Shown in pieces: positions 25,273 to 35,058 of a stretch of 64,000 nucleotides of DNA. Source of the DNA: Pseudomonas sp. 8O (GTDB lineage Bacteria > Pseudomonadota > Gammaproteobacteria > Pseudomonadales > Pseudomonadaceae); contig NZ_LR733263.1 of the NCBI RefSeq assembly GCF_902506495.1, forward strand, positions 537,372 to 601,371, written 5' to 3'. Both the position numbers and the translations under genes were made by a program. Every line of letters begins with the position of its first letter. The stretch's first letter is position 1. The notes beneath the pieces are model-generated. The model did not search any database. It saw nothing but the letters and a program-made list of their open reading frames with translations, and was not told where the DNA came from.

Positions 25273-28200
25273 TTAGCGCCCAAAGCGGGTGCTGTAGGTA
25301 ATACCCATGGACCCACCGGCATCACCCTCTCCACCACGGGGAGCGGATTGATAGCCGAGGGTCACAGCCAACTCGTCATCACCGAACAACTCGACGCCAA
25401 CCCCCAGGTTGATGCCGTAGTTGAACTGCTTTTCCGTCCACTGCCAGCCGGCAATGGTGTCGACCATCCAGGTGAACTGTGGACGGGTTCGATTCAGTGC
25501 GCCGGGGAAGCCTCGGCGCCAGGTGCTGGCGACATACACCTGGCCGTAACGATCCTGCATGAGCTCCTCGCCCGGGATCGTCGCCCCTGGCGTGGTATCG
25601 AAGGGTATGTAGGCGCCTCCGTTCGCGCTCAGAAGCTCACTGGGAACCTCGCTCTCGACACTGTTCTTCTGGTAATCGAGGCCGGTGCGCAGCAGCCAGG
25701 AAGGATCGTCGAAGAACAGCATGTGCCCCCATTCGACGGATACGCCATTGCCAGTGCCGAGCGCATCGCCGCTTCTCGAGCTGTAGCGGCTGTGCGTGAT
25801 CGACCAGCTCAGCTGGTCACGCGCCGAAAAGCCGTGCTGACCCCTAAGGCCCAGGCCGTCACGCATACCCAGGGCGCGCAACAGCCCGGTGTCATCGGCT
25901 TGCCTGTGCCAATCCACGGCGATGCCCAGTTCGTCGCGCGAACTCAGACGCCAGGTCCGCTCGACGCCCAGGCCATGGCGGTCATCGTCATCGCGCAGAC
26001 TGCTGTCGAGGTACAGACTGAGGTCGCCATCGGACAGCTCTCGACGGGTATGCAGCTTGAGATTGCGCTCGTTGCCCATCACCGCGCTGTCCAGGTTGGC
26101 GCTGTCATAGCGCATCTGGTCGAGTTGCAGATCGGCATACCAGTCGTCGCCCAGATTGCGCGCGACGCGCAAGCGAGGCCCGGAGAGATCCAGGTCGCCG
26201 AAGTCGGTCTTGTGCCACCCCAGCTGAATGCCCTGCGGTGAGCGTTCCAGCATGCCGGTGGCCTGATAGAGCAGTTGCTGGCGAATGGACGCGGGCTGCT
26301 CGTCGCCCTGGGCGCTGAGTGCGGTGGCCAATGCCTCGCCGTCATGCCCCAGGCGCGCAAGAACCTCGACCTGATGTGCCACGTCCAGGCTGCCGCGCTG
26401 CAGAAGACGCTGCATCTGCTCACGGTTATCGCTGCGCAGCGCCTGCTGAATCTGATCGTAGTTGCCTGGCTCGAGGCCGCGTGCAGCCCCCCACGCCAGC
26501 CAGTCGTCCTTGAGCGCCGCCTGGTTGCCGGCGTCCAGCCGCTCGAGAAAATGTTCGAACCAGAGTTGCAGCGTCGCCTGTTCGCCATTCCACAACTGCC
26601 TGGCCTGCGCCAGCGACACCAGCGAGCCCTGGCTACCGGCGAGCAGGCGCAGGTACATGGCATAACCTTCCGGCGTCGCGATGATGCGCGTGCGGTCCAT
26701 ATCCTTGAGCAATTGACGACGCAGGCGCCAGGCCAGGTCGGCATAACCGGCAGCCTCGGCGGCATCGGCGTAAGCAGCCAGCACCAGACGATCAGATGGA
26801 TTGGACTTGAGGTGCTGACGGAACCAGAGCAAGGCCTCGCGTGTGTTGTTGAGCATCATGTGGCCGGTCGCATAGGGCAGCCACAAACGACTGTCAGCGA
26901 CAGCTCGCGAGCGCCATTGCGGCAGCAGCGCTGCGAGGGCATCGCGCTGGGCATTGTCGATGTAGAACCAGAGCATGCGCTGCCGTACCAGGTTGTCTTC
27001 CGGGAACTGAGCCAGGGCTTGCTTGTAGAATGCGTTGGCCTGCTCGTATTGCCCGTCCTGGGCTGCGAGCGCTGCACGGGCGAGCCAGTAGTGCGAACTG
27101 TCACGGCCCGCCGGCGACTGCTCCGCTTCAGCCAGCAACGCTCTGAGCGTATCCCAATCACGCAAGGTCTCGGCCAGCTGCAATGCCATGGTCAGCCGCG
27201 CCAACCTGCCGGTACGCCGCCAGCTTTCGACGAGGACCTGCAGGGCGCGACGCGGCTCTTTGTCCCAGTAGATTCGTATCAGGCGATCTTCATCGTCCCT
27301 GTCCAGCGGCACGTCGAGGCTGACCAGGCGCTCGTATGCCGCGCGAACATCGGCATCACGCTCGAGCTTCCAGGCAAGATCAGCACGCAACTGCCAGTAC
27401 TGCGGGTCATCCACCGCGCTCGCGTCCACGGCGGTCAGTACCGCCCAGGCCTGCTGCGGTTGAAAGAGGTTCCAATGCACCTTGGCCCAGCGGATACGGT
27501 CTTCGGTGGTCAGGCTCGTGCGCTCAGCCATGCTGGCCCAGAGTTCAGCTTCCTTGTCGAGCTGCTGAGTGTTCTCCAGCAGCATGCGCAGGCGCTTGCG
27601 GGCAAACAGATGATTGGGGTAGCGCTGCAGATAAGCTCGCAGCCAGGATTCCGCATCTTCAGGAGTGCCGCGGACCTCATGGCTGTATACCAGCGTGTCC
27701 ACTTCCTGATCCGTCATCTGCCGCTGACGGTCGATGGCCGAGAGCGTACTGACCACCTGATCGAAATCGAACAGCTGCAATGCATAGCGCCAGACACGCT
27801 CACGCATTGCCGGGTCTTCCTGATGGGCGAGCATCTGTACCCAGTAGTTCAGTGCCTGCTGGGTATGACCGGTCCACTCAGCCAGGCGTGCCAGCTCCGC
27901 CATCAACTCGAAATCATCGGGAGCCTGCTCCAGCAGTTGCGGTCCGAGCTGCCAGGCACGCTCGATGGCACCGGATGCCAGGCTGAGGCGGAAGTCGGCA
28001 TCGAGTGCTCGATGATCATCGGATTTCAGGCTCAGCCAGCGCTGAACGAACGTCTCGGCAAGATCGAAACGCTGCGCCGCCTGAGCCGCGTCCACACCTT
28101 CGGCAAGCCAATCCAGCGACTCTTGCTCGGCATTCAACTCGCCCAGATGCTGAGCCAGCAGCTCCGCGGCCTGCGCGGAATGGTTGGCGGCACGCAAGGC

Positions 28201-28875
28201 GTTGAATGCCTCACGCAGCAGCTCGAGCCGCTTTTGCGCATCGGGCTCTGCCTCAGCCAACTGCAGATAGAGCTGAGCAGCACCACTCTGGTCATTGTTC
28301 GCCAGGCTCCACAGGGCGGCCTCGCCCAGCCAGTGCGTGCGTCGCTCGGCATCACGCTCGGCGAGTGCCTTGTAGGACGTCACGGCAACATCCAGGCCAC
28401 CGATCTCCAACGCGTAACGCGCTGTACGCTCCAGCATGGAGTTATCCAGGTCAGCGATGTTCAGCGACCGCAACTCAGCGATCAGCTGTGCACGCTGCGC
28501 ATCGCTGATACCGTTCGGATCGGCCTGAGCCCTGAGGATATCCAGCATCACCACATAGAACGGCGTAATGGCCACAAGGCGGCCTTGCAGCTGCTCGAGG
28601 TACTCGCGGGCGCGCTTGAAGTCACCGACCTGAATCAACTGATCGATCAGTCTCAGCCGCAGCTGGTCATCTTCAGGGTGTGCCTTGATCAGCAACTCGG
28701 TATAGCTGATGGCAACCGCGTCAGGCGCCGTATCAGCGGCCGGCAGGAATACATCCTCGCTCTTGTAGGACAGCGCCAGCAGCGCAATCACGAAGAGCGC
28801 GACCAGCACGATCATCCATGGGTTGAGCAGGCGCGTCTGGCGCTCACGTTTACGGGTTGCAGATAAGCTTTCCAT
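25273..28875 (-). CDS. pelB: Pel outer-membrane porin and TPR scaffold PelB
   Basis: 1200 residues. An N-terminal membrane anchor (about residues 20-40) is followed by some 800 residues of TPR-like helices. The last ~330 residues alternate in the manner of an outer-membrane beta-barrel and end with aromatic GITYSTRFGR. PelB is the export pore, and its TPR region binds PelA in the periplasm. It overlaps pelA by 26 bases. Confidence 0.96.
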   Translation of the reverse strand: MESLSATRKRERQTRLLNPWMIVLVALFVIALLALSYKSEDVFLPAADTAPDAVAISYTELLIKAHPEDDQLRLRLIDQLIQVGDFKRAREYLEQLQGRLVAITPFYVVMLDILRAQADPNGISDAQRAQLIAELRSLNIADLDNSMLERTARYALEIGGLDVAVTSYKALAERDAERRTHWLGEAALWSLANNDQSGAAQLYLQLAEAEPDAQKRLELLREAFNALRAANHSAQAAELLAQHLGELNAEQESLDWLAEGVDAAQAAQRFDLAETFVQRWLSLKSDDHRALDADFRLSLASGAIERAWQLGPQLLEQAPDDFELMAELARLAEWTGHTQQALNYWVQMLAHQEDPAMRERVWRYALQLFDFDQVVSTLSAIDRQRQMTDQEVDTLVYSHEVRGTPEDAESWLRAYLQRYPNHLFARKRLRMLLENTQQLDKEAELWASMAERTSLTTEDRIRWAKVHWNLFQPQQAWAVLTAVDASAVDDPQYWQLRADLAWKLERDADVRAAYERLVSLDVPLDRDDEDRLIRIYWDKEPRRALQVLVESWRRTGRLARLTMALQLAETLRDWDTLRALLAEAEQSPAGRDSSHYWLARAALAAQDGQYEQANAFYKQALAQFPEDNLVRQRMLWFYIDNAQRDALAALLPQWRSRAVADSRLWLPYATGHMMLNNTREALLWFRQHLKSNPSDRLVLAAYADAAEAAGYADLAWRLRRQLLKDMDRTRIIATPEGYAMYLRLLAGSQGSLVSLAQARQLWNGEQATLQLWFEHFLERLDAGNQAALKDDWLAWGAARGLEPGNYDQIQQALRSDNREQMQRLLQRGSLDVAHQVEVLARLGHDGEALATALSAQGDEQPASIRQQLLYQATGMLERSPQGIQLGWHKTDFGDLDLSGPRLRVARNLGDDWYADLQLDQMRYDSANLDSAVMGNERNLKLHTRRELSDGDLSLYLDSSLRDDDDRHGLGVERTWRLSSRDELGIAVDWHRQADDTGLLRALGMRDGLGLRGQHGFSARDQLSWSITHSRYSSRSGDALGTGNGVSVEWGHMLFFDDPSWLLRTGLDYQKNSVESEVPSELLSANGGAYIPFDTTPGATIPGEELMQDRYGQVYVASTWRRGFPGALNRTRPQFTWMVDTIAGWQWTEKQFNYGINLGVGVELFGDDELAVTLGYQSAPRGGEGDAGGSMGITYSTRFGR

Positions 28876-31621
28876 CTCTCACCCGCTTCATTGGCAACTC
28901 GAAGTGCCAGATACCTTTGTCAGCCCTCGCCTGAAAGCGACTGCCCCCCACCTGTACCTGACACGCCTTGTCCGAGCGAACGCTGAATGTCAGCGGGAAT
29001 TCTCCCTCGAAGGAAAACGTGACGTTTCTGTCATCGTTGTAACGCCAGGCAGTCAGCGGGATGTTGGCCTCTTCCAGAGACGGACGCGGATCACGCGTTT
29101 CGCGCAGCGCCAGCACAACCTCGGGCCCACTGAGATGCACGTACCGTCCCTGTGGCAAATCACGCACGCCCGCAACGCCCTCGGAGCGCGACAGATCGGG
29201 CCAGCCCAGCGCCGGATCGAGACGCAGCGTACGCATGCCCACCAGCCCTCTGATCAACCAGGCGCCATCGCTGCGCTTGGCCAGACTCGCTCGGTAGAGG
29301 CCCTCTACGCGCTGGATGTAATCGCTCATCCAGAGCGACAGCGGCTGGCTGTCGACCATGGCCTGATAGGTCTGCTTCATCACCCGAATGGAGGCCTGCT
29401 TGGTCCCCGAGTAGAAGTGGTAATACAGATGAAAGCCGCGCAGGCGGCGCGGGCTGTCGGTCAGCGCGAAGGTTTCCTGCACGCCACGGAAGCCGTAGTA
29501 GGGCCCCGTCCATAGATTCGTATAGACGTTCTCGTTGATCACCGGCGCGTAGAAGTGCAAGCCTCCGGAGGTCGGACGAATCAATGGATAGAGGCCGGTC
29601 AGCGAAGGGTAGGCATTGGTCAGAACCGTGTTGCCGCCGTTGACGTTGGGCAGACCGCTTTCATAGGCCAGCTTGAGCGTCTCGGCACTGGGCATGGCAT
29701 CGCCCGACCAGAAGATCATCTTCACCGGCTTCTCAGGTGTGGTCAGGCGCTGATTGATGTAGTCGCGCGCGCCCACGACCTCGCGCTGCATGTCCAGCGT
29801 CTTGTAGCCCGGAATGGCCATCATGTAGCCGTACTGCGCCTCGAAGTCTTCACGCTGGGACGCCTTCTCCGGCTGCCAGAAGAACGGGTGACTGAAGGTG
29901 TGGCTGGCGACTTCGACCTTGGGATCGGCAAAGATCTTGCGGGCAATCGGCTCCAGCTCGCGAGCCAGGTGCGGATACATGCCCTTGGGGCCGACCTCGC
30001 CTTCGATCACCGACACCGAAGTCAGTAACGGATAGGGCGTGATGAAATCATCCAGTACCTGGATACCGGAGTAAGGAGTACCGGTTACTTCAGCGCGCGA
30101 AACGAAACCATCGCCATCGAGGTGCACAGTGGCGATACGCCGACCGTTTTCCGTCGTCGTGTCAGGCCTCGGCAGAGGGGGCAAGGCAAAGGCACGCTGG
30201 AGGAACGCGAAGGGGTCGACGATCCAGCGACGGTGATCCAGCCCCTCCTCGAATACATAAGGCGTCAGCACGTATCCACCCCAACTGCCCGTAGCGACAG
30301 GCACATAGCGCCTCTCACCGCTACGCAGAGCCACAGCGGCCTGGGTCACGTCAGGATTGGTAACCGTCAGCGCGGGCAGCTCCCGGGTACGCAAGCGCAT
30401 GGGCGCCTCGAACCCACCGACCAGCGCGGCATCATGCGATTCCAGCACGGCGTCATCGGCAATCGGCTGCGACAGGGTGCGAATGCCAAGACGGCTGAGC
30501 AGGCTGTCGTTGTCCAGCGGCAGACCGGAAAAGAAAGCCAGCGGCACCTGTTCATCGAGCCGCTCATTCAGCCAATCCTCGAAGACGTCGCGCTTTTCCG
30601 GGGCGCCACTGGTCATCCATACCACGACGCCGGCATACAGTCCCTTGAGCGAACGCTGCGGCAGCGACGCGTCTGCAGGCCAGTAGTCGACGCGATATCC
30701 CAGGTACTCGAGCAGCCCGCCAAGATGGATATGGCCCGGGTTGTCCTCGACTTCGCCTTCCCGAGGGTCGTAGACCAGACCGATACGCCGTGGCTGGACC
30801 TCGATGGAACTCATCCCCAACGCGTTCAGTGCGGGCGACGTGATGTAGGGAATGAAGCCCTCACGAACCAGGCGCGCAGCAAGTTCGCGAGACGCCTTGC
30901 GCTGCTCCGGAGGCAGGTATTCGATCGCCACGACCGGGATGCCTTTCGACCTTGCGGCATCGAGGTGTGGCAGCAACCAGTCGCGATCACGCTGGGGCAC
31001 CTGACGATAACCGCCACTCGCAGCATCCCATCCGGCATACAGGGACTCTACGGCTACCGCGGCAGCGACGCCGGGCAGCTCAGGCAGAACATCGAAACCG
31101 CGGTTGAAGAACAGCTTGAGCGCAGGCTCACGGCGGTGCATCTGCTGCAGCAGACTCTTCAATGCCAGACGCTGCGGCTCCTGAGATTCCCTGGGCTGAA
31201 GGTGGAAGCTATCCAGCGTATCGAGAAAAACGCCGTCATAGCCTTGCCCTTTCAGAGCACTGGCTCGGCCAAGGAGATAGTCACGCCAGGCGGATGCCTC
31301 GAGATCCATGACCTGACTGTTCCAGGCACTGTTTCTGATGCTGCTCGCAGCATCACTCAAGCCAGCTGCGGCGAGATCGCCATGGTATTCACCAACCGAT
31401 AGGTAAGCGAACACCGTGCGGCCCTGGGCCTTGAGATACGCGAGGTCGGAAGCGGAGACATGTCCGGGCTCAACCACCACCCATTCGAACTGTGAAAGCT
31501 CGGGTAACGGCGGCTCATCGGCGTACCAGAAGGCGACGCTGGAGGGTTGGGCAATTGCTGTACTAGAGAAAAACGCAACGGCAAGGCTGAAAAGCCCAGC
31601 TATTCCCTTTGAGAATTTCAA
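28850..31621 (-). CDS. pelA: Pel deacetylase/hydrolase PelA
   Basis: 923 residues, slightly shorter than the ~948 of P. aeruginosa. A Sec signal peptide (ending STAIAQ) leads to a GH114-like hydrolase domain (EWVVVEPGHV; GVFLDTLDSFHL), a central region, and a CE4-like deacetylase domain with ATVHLDGDGF and SHTFSHPFFW, supplying the metal-binding Asp, His and His. The enzyme deacetylates and can trim Pel in the periplasm. The start codon appears to be TTG: no in-frame ATG lies between it and an upstream stop, and the signal peptide begins there. Confidence 0.95.
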   Translation of the reverse strand: MKFSKGIAGLFSLAVAFFSSTAIAQPSSVAFWYADEPPLPELSQFEWVVVEPGHVSASDLAYLKAQGRTVFAYLSVGEYHGDLAAAGLSDAASSIRNSAWNSQVMDLEASAWRDYLLGRASALKGQGYDGVFLDTLDSFHLQPRESQEPQRLALKSLLQQMHRREPALKLFFNRGFDVLPELPGVAAAVAVESLYAGWDAASGGYRQVPQRDRDWLLPHLDAARSKGIPVVAIEYLPPEQRKASRELAARLVREGFIPYITSPALNALGMSSIEVQPRRIGLVYDPREGEVEDNPGHIHLGGLLEYLGYRVDYWPADASLPQRSLKGLYAGVVVWMTSGAPEKRDVFEDWLNERLDEQVPLAFFSGLPLDNDSLLSRLGIRTLSQPIADDAVLESHDAALVGGFEAPMRLRTRELPALTVTNPDVTQAAVALRSGERRYVPVATGSWGGYVLTPYVFEEGLDHRRWIVDPFAFLQRAFALPPLPRPDTTTENGRRIATVHLDGDGFVSRAEVTGTPYSGIQVLDDFITPYPLLTSVSVIEGEVGPKGMYPHLARELEPIARKIFADPKVEVASHTFSHPFFWQPEKASQREDFEAQYGYMMAIPGYKTLDMQREVVGARDYINQRLTTPEKPVKMIFWSGDAMPSAETLKLAYESGLPNVNGGNTVLTNAYPSLTGLYPLIRPTSGGLHFYAPVINENVYTNLWTGPYYGFRGVQETFALTDSPRRLRGFHLYYHFYSGTKQASIRVMKQTYQAMVDSQPLSLWMSDYIQRVEGLYRASLAKRSDGAWLIRGLVGMRTLRLDPALGWPDLSRSEGVAGVRDLPQGRYVHLSGPEVVLALRETRDPRPSLEEANIPLTAWRYNDDRNVTFSFEGEFPLTFSVRSDKACQVQVGGSRFQARADKGIWHFELPMKRVRDGKLICNP

Positions 31622-31988
31622 CTGATCAACCCACTGAACTGGAAAGCGCTTGCACGCCTACTTCTCACAGAAACCTCTGGCGAGGCGTCCCCCCGTCACT
31701 TGCTGAAACCCTAGTCGACCCCCGGACCTCGAGCACAATCGTGACGCTTGTTATGTATCGGCATTGAATCAGCCCACTCAACAAACTGTCAATTTTCTGA
31801 TATTCAACTCAGACAAGCGGCATATAATCTCAAAATAAGTCAATTAAATGACTACTTTTGAACGATAGATGCGCCAAAATAATAGCCATTTGGCATCAAT
31901 CCGAGCAATCCTGCGCCAGAGACTCGACAATTCTCGCTTCGTTATTGCACGCAGATGTGCAGCTACACCCCTCAGCACTGCCGGACTC
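31622..31988. promoter_or_regulatory. pel upstream region
   Basis: 367 bases between pelA and the glutathione transferase, clearly AT-richer than the surroundings around 31740-31860. It carries a FleQ-like box at 31839 and a weaker half-match at 31788 (GTCAAT). No gene is supported here. The pel promoter should lie in this stretch, but a clear -35/-10 pair was not found. Confidence 0.6.
31839..31852. promoter_or_regulatory. Candidate FleQ box upstream of pelA
   Basis: GTCAATTAAATGAC matches the published FleQ consensus GTCAATAAATTGAC at 12 of 14 positions, 218 bases upstream of pelA. FleQ with c-di-GMP controls pel in P. aeruginosa, so this site predicts the same control here. Confidence 0.6.
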
Positions 31989-32594
31989 TCAGACCGGCGT
32001 GCTGGCCTGCATCGAGGTGCGCTGCGCGAAAGCCTGCTGGAAGTCCGCCAGGCCAGGATGAGCCGCGCGCCAGTCGAGGTCGGCGAAGCGGAAATCCAGA
32101 TAGCCCAGCGCACAGGCGACGCCAATCTGCGCCAGGTCGAGCGGGCCCTGAAGTTGTCCGACATGGCGCTCCAGCTCTACCAGGGCGCGCTGCACCTTGC
32201 CCAGCTGGCCATCCAGCCAGGCCGCCCACTGCAGCTTTGCCGGGCGCACACCGCGCTCGTAACGCGCGAGCAGGGCCGCGTCCATCAGGCCGTCGGCCAG
32301 TGCGGCCAAGCGCAGTACCTGCCAACGCGCCGCATCGCTCGGCAGCAGCTTCTGGCCCTGGTGCAGGGTATCGAGGTACTCGCAGATCACGCGGCTGTCG
32401 TACAAGGCCTCATCGTCATCCGTCAGCAGCACCGGAATCTTGCCCAGCGGGTTGAGGGCATTGACCCGTTCGTTGAGCGTGGTCGGCAAAACGGCGGTGT
32501 CGAGCAGCTCGATTCGGTCCAGCAGGCCGGTTTCCGCGGCCAGCACGCGAACCTTGCGGGCGAAGGGTGAAGCGGCGGCGTAGATCAGTTGCAT
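31989..32594 (-). CDS. Glutathione S-transferase family protein
   Basis: 201 residues with a thioredoxin-like N-terminal domain (QLIYAAASPFARKVRVLA, then LGKIPVLLTDDDEALYDSRV with the cis-Pro and the E/D-S glutathione-binding pair) and an all-helical C-terminal domain. The ATG at 32594 was chosen because the beta-strand LIYAA starts there. It probably conjugates or reduces small electrophiles in the cytosol. No functional link to pel or mdc is apparent; it is transcribed away from mdcR. Confidence 0.88.
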   Translation of the reverse strand: MQLIYAAASPFARKVRVLAAETGLLDRIELLDTAVLPTTLNERVNALNPLGKIPVLLTDDDEALYDSRVICEYLDTLHQGQKLLPSDAARWQVLRLAALADGLMDAALLARYERGVRPAKLQWAAWLDGQLGKVQRALVELERHVGQLQGPLDLAQIGVACALGYLDFRFADLDWRAAHPGLADFQQAFAQRTSMQASTPV

Positions 32595-32771
32595 GGGCAG
32601 ATTCCTGGGGCGCGTGAAGAGAGAGCCGATTAGCGCTCGCACTAAAGCACAGTTCGCACGCCAAGATCATCCGGCCAAGCCGGCTCACACACCACCAAAG
32701 TCGCACCAGCCGATCACCGCTGCCCCGCGTGGATACGGCACAATCAGCCATCGCAGGAAAAGGACAGGCCG

Positions 32772-33683
32772 ATGCTGATCGATGAAGAACTGACCCTGAA
32801 GAAGCTGGAGGTCTTTCTCGCCTTCATGCGCAGCGGCAACCTGGCGCGCGCCGCCAGCGAGCTGCAGACCAGTAACGTCAGCGTGCACCGCGCCATTCAC
32901 TCGTTGGAAAGCGCGCTGCGCTGCCCGCTGTTCAAGCACGAGGGACGCAACCTGATTCCGCTGGAGAGCGCCTATGTGCTGGAGGAAAAGGCCCAGAAGC
33001 TCATCCAGGACACCCAGGAAATGGTGCGCCTGACCCGCGAGGCGGCGGGCTTCGGCGCCGAGCGCTTCAAGCTCGGCGCGCTCTACTCGCTGACGGTGAA
33101 GACCGTGCCGCAACTGATCATGGGCCTGAAGCTGCGGCGCAGCGAGTTGAACATCGACCTGGTGCTCGGCTCCAACGTCGACCTGCTGTACAAGCTGAAG
33201 AACATGGAGCTGGACGCCATCCTCATCGCCCTCGACGACAGCGTCAGCGACCCGGATTGCGAACAACTGGCGCTGTTCTCCGATGACATCTTCCTCGCCA
33301 CACCCAATGACTCACCGTTTGCCGATCACGCCGAAGTGGATCTGGCCGCTCTACGCGATTCGACCTTCATCACTCTGACCCAGGGCTACGCCACCTTCCG
33401 CGATGGCGAGCGGGTGTTCAAGCAGGCCGGCTTCGAACCCAAGGTGGCGATGCAGGTGAAGGATATCTTCACCCTGCTCAGCATGGTCAGCTCGGGCGTC
33501 GGCTATGCCCTGCTACCGGGACGCGTGGCGGCGGTGTACGAGAACCGGGTGAAGTTGATCCCTCTGCAGGCCAAGTACCACCTGCAGCAGCATATCGGCG
33601 TGGTGTTCCTCAAGGCCAAGGAGCGCGATCCGAACCTGCTGGCGCTGCTGGCCGAATGCCGGATGTACAGTCGGCAATCTTAG
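32772..33683 (+). CDS. mdcR: LysR-family regulator of malonate decarboxylase (MdcR)
   Basis: 303 residues. The winged helix is at about residues 9-50 (LEVFLAFMRSGNLARAAS; SNVSVHRAIHSLESALRCPLF) and is followed by a LysR ligand domain. Its place next to madLM and the mdc operon, together with the family N-terminus, supports MdcR, the malonate-responsive activator of mdc. It is convergent with madM rather than divergent from mdcA, so it must act on the mdcA promoter 7.6 kb away. Confidence 0.85.
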   Translation: MLIDEELTLKKLEVFLAFMRSGNLARAASELQTSNVSVHRAIHSLESALRCPLFKHEGRNLIPLESAYVLEEKAQKLIQDTQEMVRLTREAAGFGAERFKLGALYSLTVKTVPQLIMGLKLRRSELNIDLVLGSNVDLLYKLKNMELDAILIALDDSVSDPDCEQLALFSDDIFLATPNDSPFADHAEVDLAALRDSTFITLTQGYATFRDGERVFKQAGFEPKVAMQVKDIFTLLSMVSSGVGYALLPGRVAAVYENRVKLIPLQAKYHLQQHIGVVFLKAKERDPNLLALLAECRMYSRQS

Positions 33684-33721
33684 GAGCCGAGAATGAACTT
33701 ATCCGCAGGTGTGGCACGGCT

Positions 33722-33779
33722 GTAGGAGCCGGCTTGCCGGCGATCAGGGCAAGAGTATCGCCCGCAAGCGGGCTCCTAC
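33722..33779. repeat. REP hairpin pair between mdcR and madM
   Basis: Two inverted 23-base REP-like arms, 33722-33744 (starting GTAGGAGCCGGCTTGCCGG) and 33757-33779, face each other across 12 bases. Related arms occur at 51506-51564, so this is the Pseudomonas REP type. Confidence 0.8.
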
Positions 33780-33797
33780 ATGATCACGGTGGCATAG

Positions 33798-33821
33798 AAA
33801 AAGCCCGCCACAAGGGCGGGC
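33798..33821 (-). terminator. Rho-independent terminator of the mdc-mad operon
   Basis: On the minus strand GCCCGCC and GGCGGGC form a 7-bp stem with a 5-nt loop followed by TTTTT, five bases beyond the madM stop. It is a textbook intrinsic terminator. Confidence 0.85.
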
Positions 33822-33826
33822 AAAGG

Positions 33827-34591
33827 TCAGCCCAGAAGGCCTCGCATCAGAAAGTAGAGCAACGATGGACCAAGCAGGCAGCCCAGGGCGGTGTAGAACG
33901 CCGCCGTCAGGCAGCCGTAGGGCACCAGCTTCGGATCGGTTGCCGCCAGGCCACCGGCCACGCCGCTGGAGGTGCCCATCAGGCCGCCGAAGATCACCGC
34001 GCTGCGCGGATTGTTCAGGCCGATATAGGGCGCGATGAAGGGAGTGGCCACCATCACCAGGATCGCCTTGATCAGGCCGGCGGCAATCGACAAAGCCATG
34101 ACGTCGGAGCTGGCGCCGATGGCTGCACCGGTCACCGGGCCGACGATATAGGTCACAGCGCCGGTGCCGATGGTGGTCAGGCTGACCACGTCGGTGTAAC
34201 CGAAGGCCATGGCCACCGCCACGCCAGCGATGAAGGAGGTGAACACGCCGACGAACAGCGCCAGCACACCGGCAAAACCGGCGCGCTTGAGTTCTTCGAC
34301 GCTCACGCCGAAGCCGGTGGCGACGATGGCGAAGTCACGCAGCATGGCGCCGCCGAGCAAGCCGATGCCGGCGAACAGAGGAATGTCCACCAGGCCCTTC
34401 TGACCACCGGTGTAAGCGCCGCCGATGTAGGACAGCAACAACCCGAGCAGGATGGCGATGGCCGAGCCGTGCAGGCGGCCCTTGGTGAACTTGTCGGAAA
34501 TCCAGTACGACACCCACATGGTGATACCGATGATGGCGAAACCGCTGAGCAGGCTGTAGCCGGTAATGACTTTCATCAATGATTCGTACAT
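33827..34591 (-). CDS. madM: Malonate transporter subunit MadM
   Basis: 254 residues with about nine hydrophobic segments (GFAIIGITMWVSYWI; GLLGGAMLRDFAIVATGFG). MadM is the large membrane subunit of the sodium-dependent MadLM malonate importer. The ATG at 34591 gives the family length; a GTG at 34600 that overlaps the madL stop is the alternative. It is last in the malonate operon and supplies substrate to the decarboxylase. Confidence 0.94.
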   Translation of the reverse strand: MYESLMKVITGYSLLSGFAIIGITMWVSYWISDKFTKGRLHGSAIAILLGLLLSYIGGAYTGGQKGLVDIPLFAGIGLLGGAMLRDFAIVATGFGVSVEELKRAGFAGVLALFVGVFTSFIAGVAVAMAFGYTDVVSLTTIGTGAVTYIVGPVTGAAIGASSDVMALSIAAGLIKAILVMVATPFIAPYIGLNNPRSAVIFGGLMGTSSGVAGGLAATDPKLVPYGCLTAAFYTALGCLLGPSLLYFLMRGLLG

Positions 34592-34596
34592 GGCAG

Positions 34597-34998
34597 TCAC
34601 CGTGGCGCTTTGGTCAGGGAGGGAGCAGCGTCGGTTTCAGGCTTCTTTTGCCCGATCCGGCTGAGCGCGGGGACCAGCGCAAAACCGATGGCGACGGCAG
34701 CAGTACCGGCGAGAATCGCCATGGGCCCACCTTTGAGGGCTCCGTAGACGTTCTGCTGGGCGGCCATGGCGACCACGATGGGGATGTAGATGGCGCTCCA
34801 GAACTCCACGCCCTGTTCCGACTTGCCGGTGAACAGGCCACGCTTGCTCAGGTAACTGCCCAGGAAGATCAGCAGCATCATGGCGATGCCGACACCGCCG
34901 ACGTTGGCGGGGACGCCGATGAGTTTGCCCAGCAGCTCTCCGATGAAGATGCCTGCCAGGGTGCAGAACGCCAGAAAGGCGACACCGTAGATGATCAT
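34597..34998 (-). CDS. madL: Malonate transporter subunit MadL
   Basis: 133 residues with about four membrane helices (YGVAFLAFCTLAGIFIGELLG; GGVGIAMMLLIFLGSYL, in parts) and a charged C-terminal tail. It is the small partner of MadM. It lies 60 bases after mdcH in the same transcription unit and ends at the madM start. Confidence 0.93.
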   Translation of the reverse strand: MIIYGVAFLAFCTLAGIFIGELLGKLIGVPANVGGVGIAMMLLIFLGSYLSKRGLFTGKSEQGVEFWSAIYIPIVVAMAAQQNVYGALKGGPMAILAGTAAVAIGFALVPALSRIGQKKPETDAAPSLTKAPR

Positions 34999-35058
34999 TG
35001 TTGTTGTCCTCGGTTCATATCGAAGTTGTTGTTCTTGTGCTTCGGTAAACGCTACGGC

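Noticed and set aside
26275..28866. An 863-codon open frame on the plus strand
   Set aside because: It is the antisense shadow of pelB, whose TPR and barrel features are clear.
31823..31828. TATAAT on the plus strand upstream of pelA
   Set aside because: It points away from pelA, no suitable -35 box is at proper spacing, and no forward gene follows.
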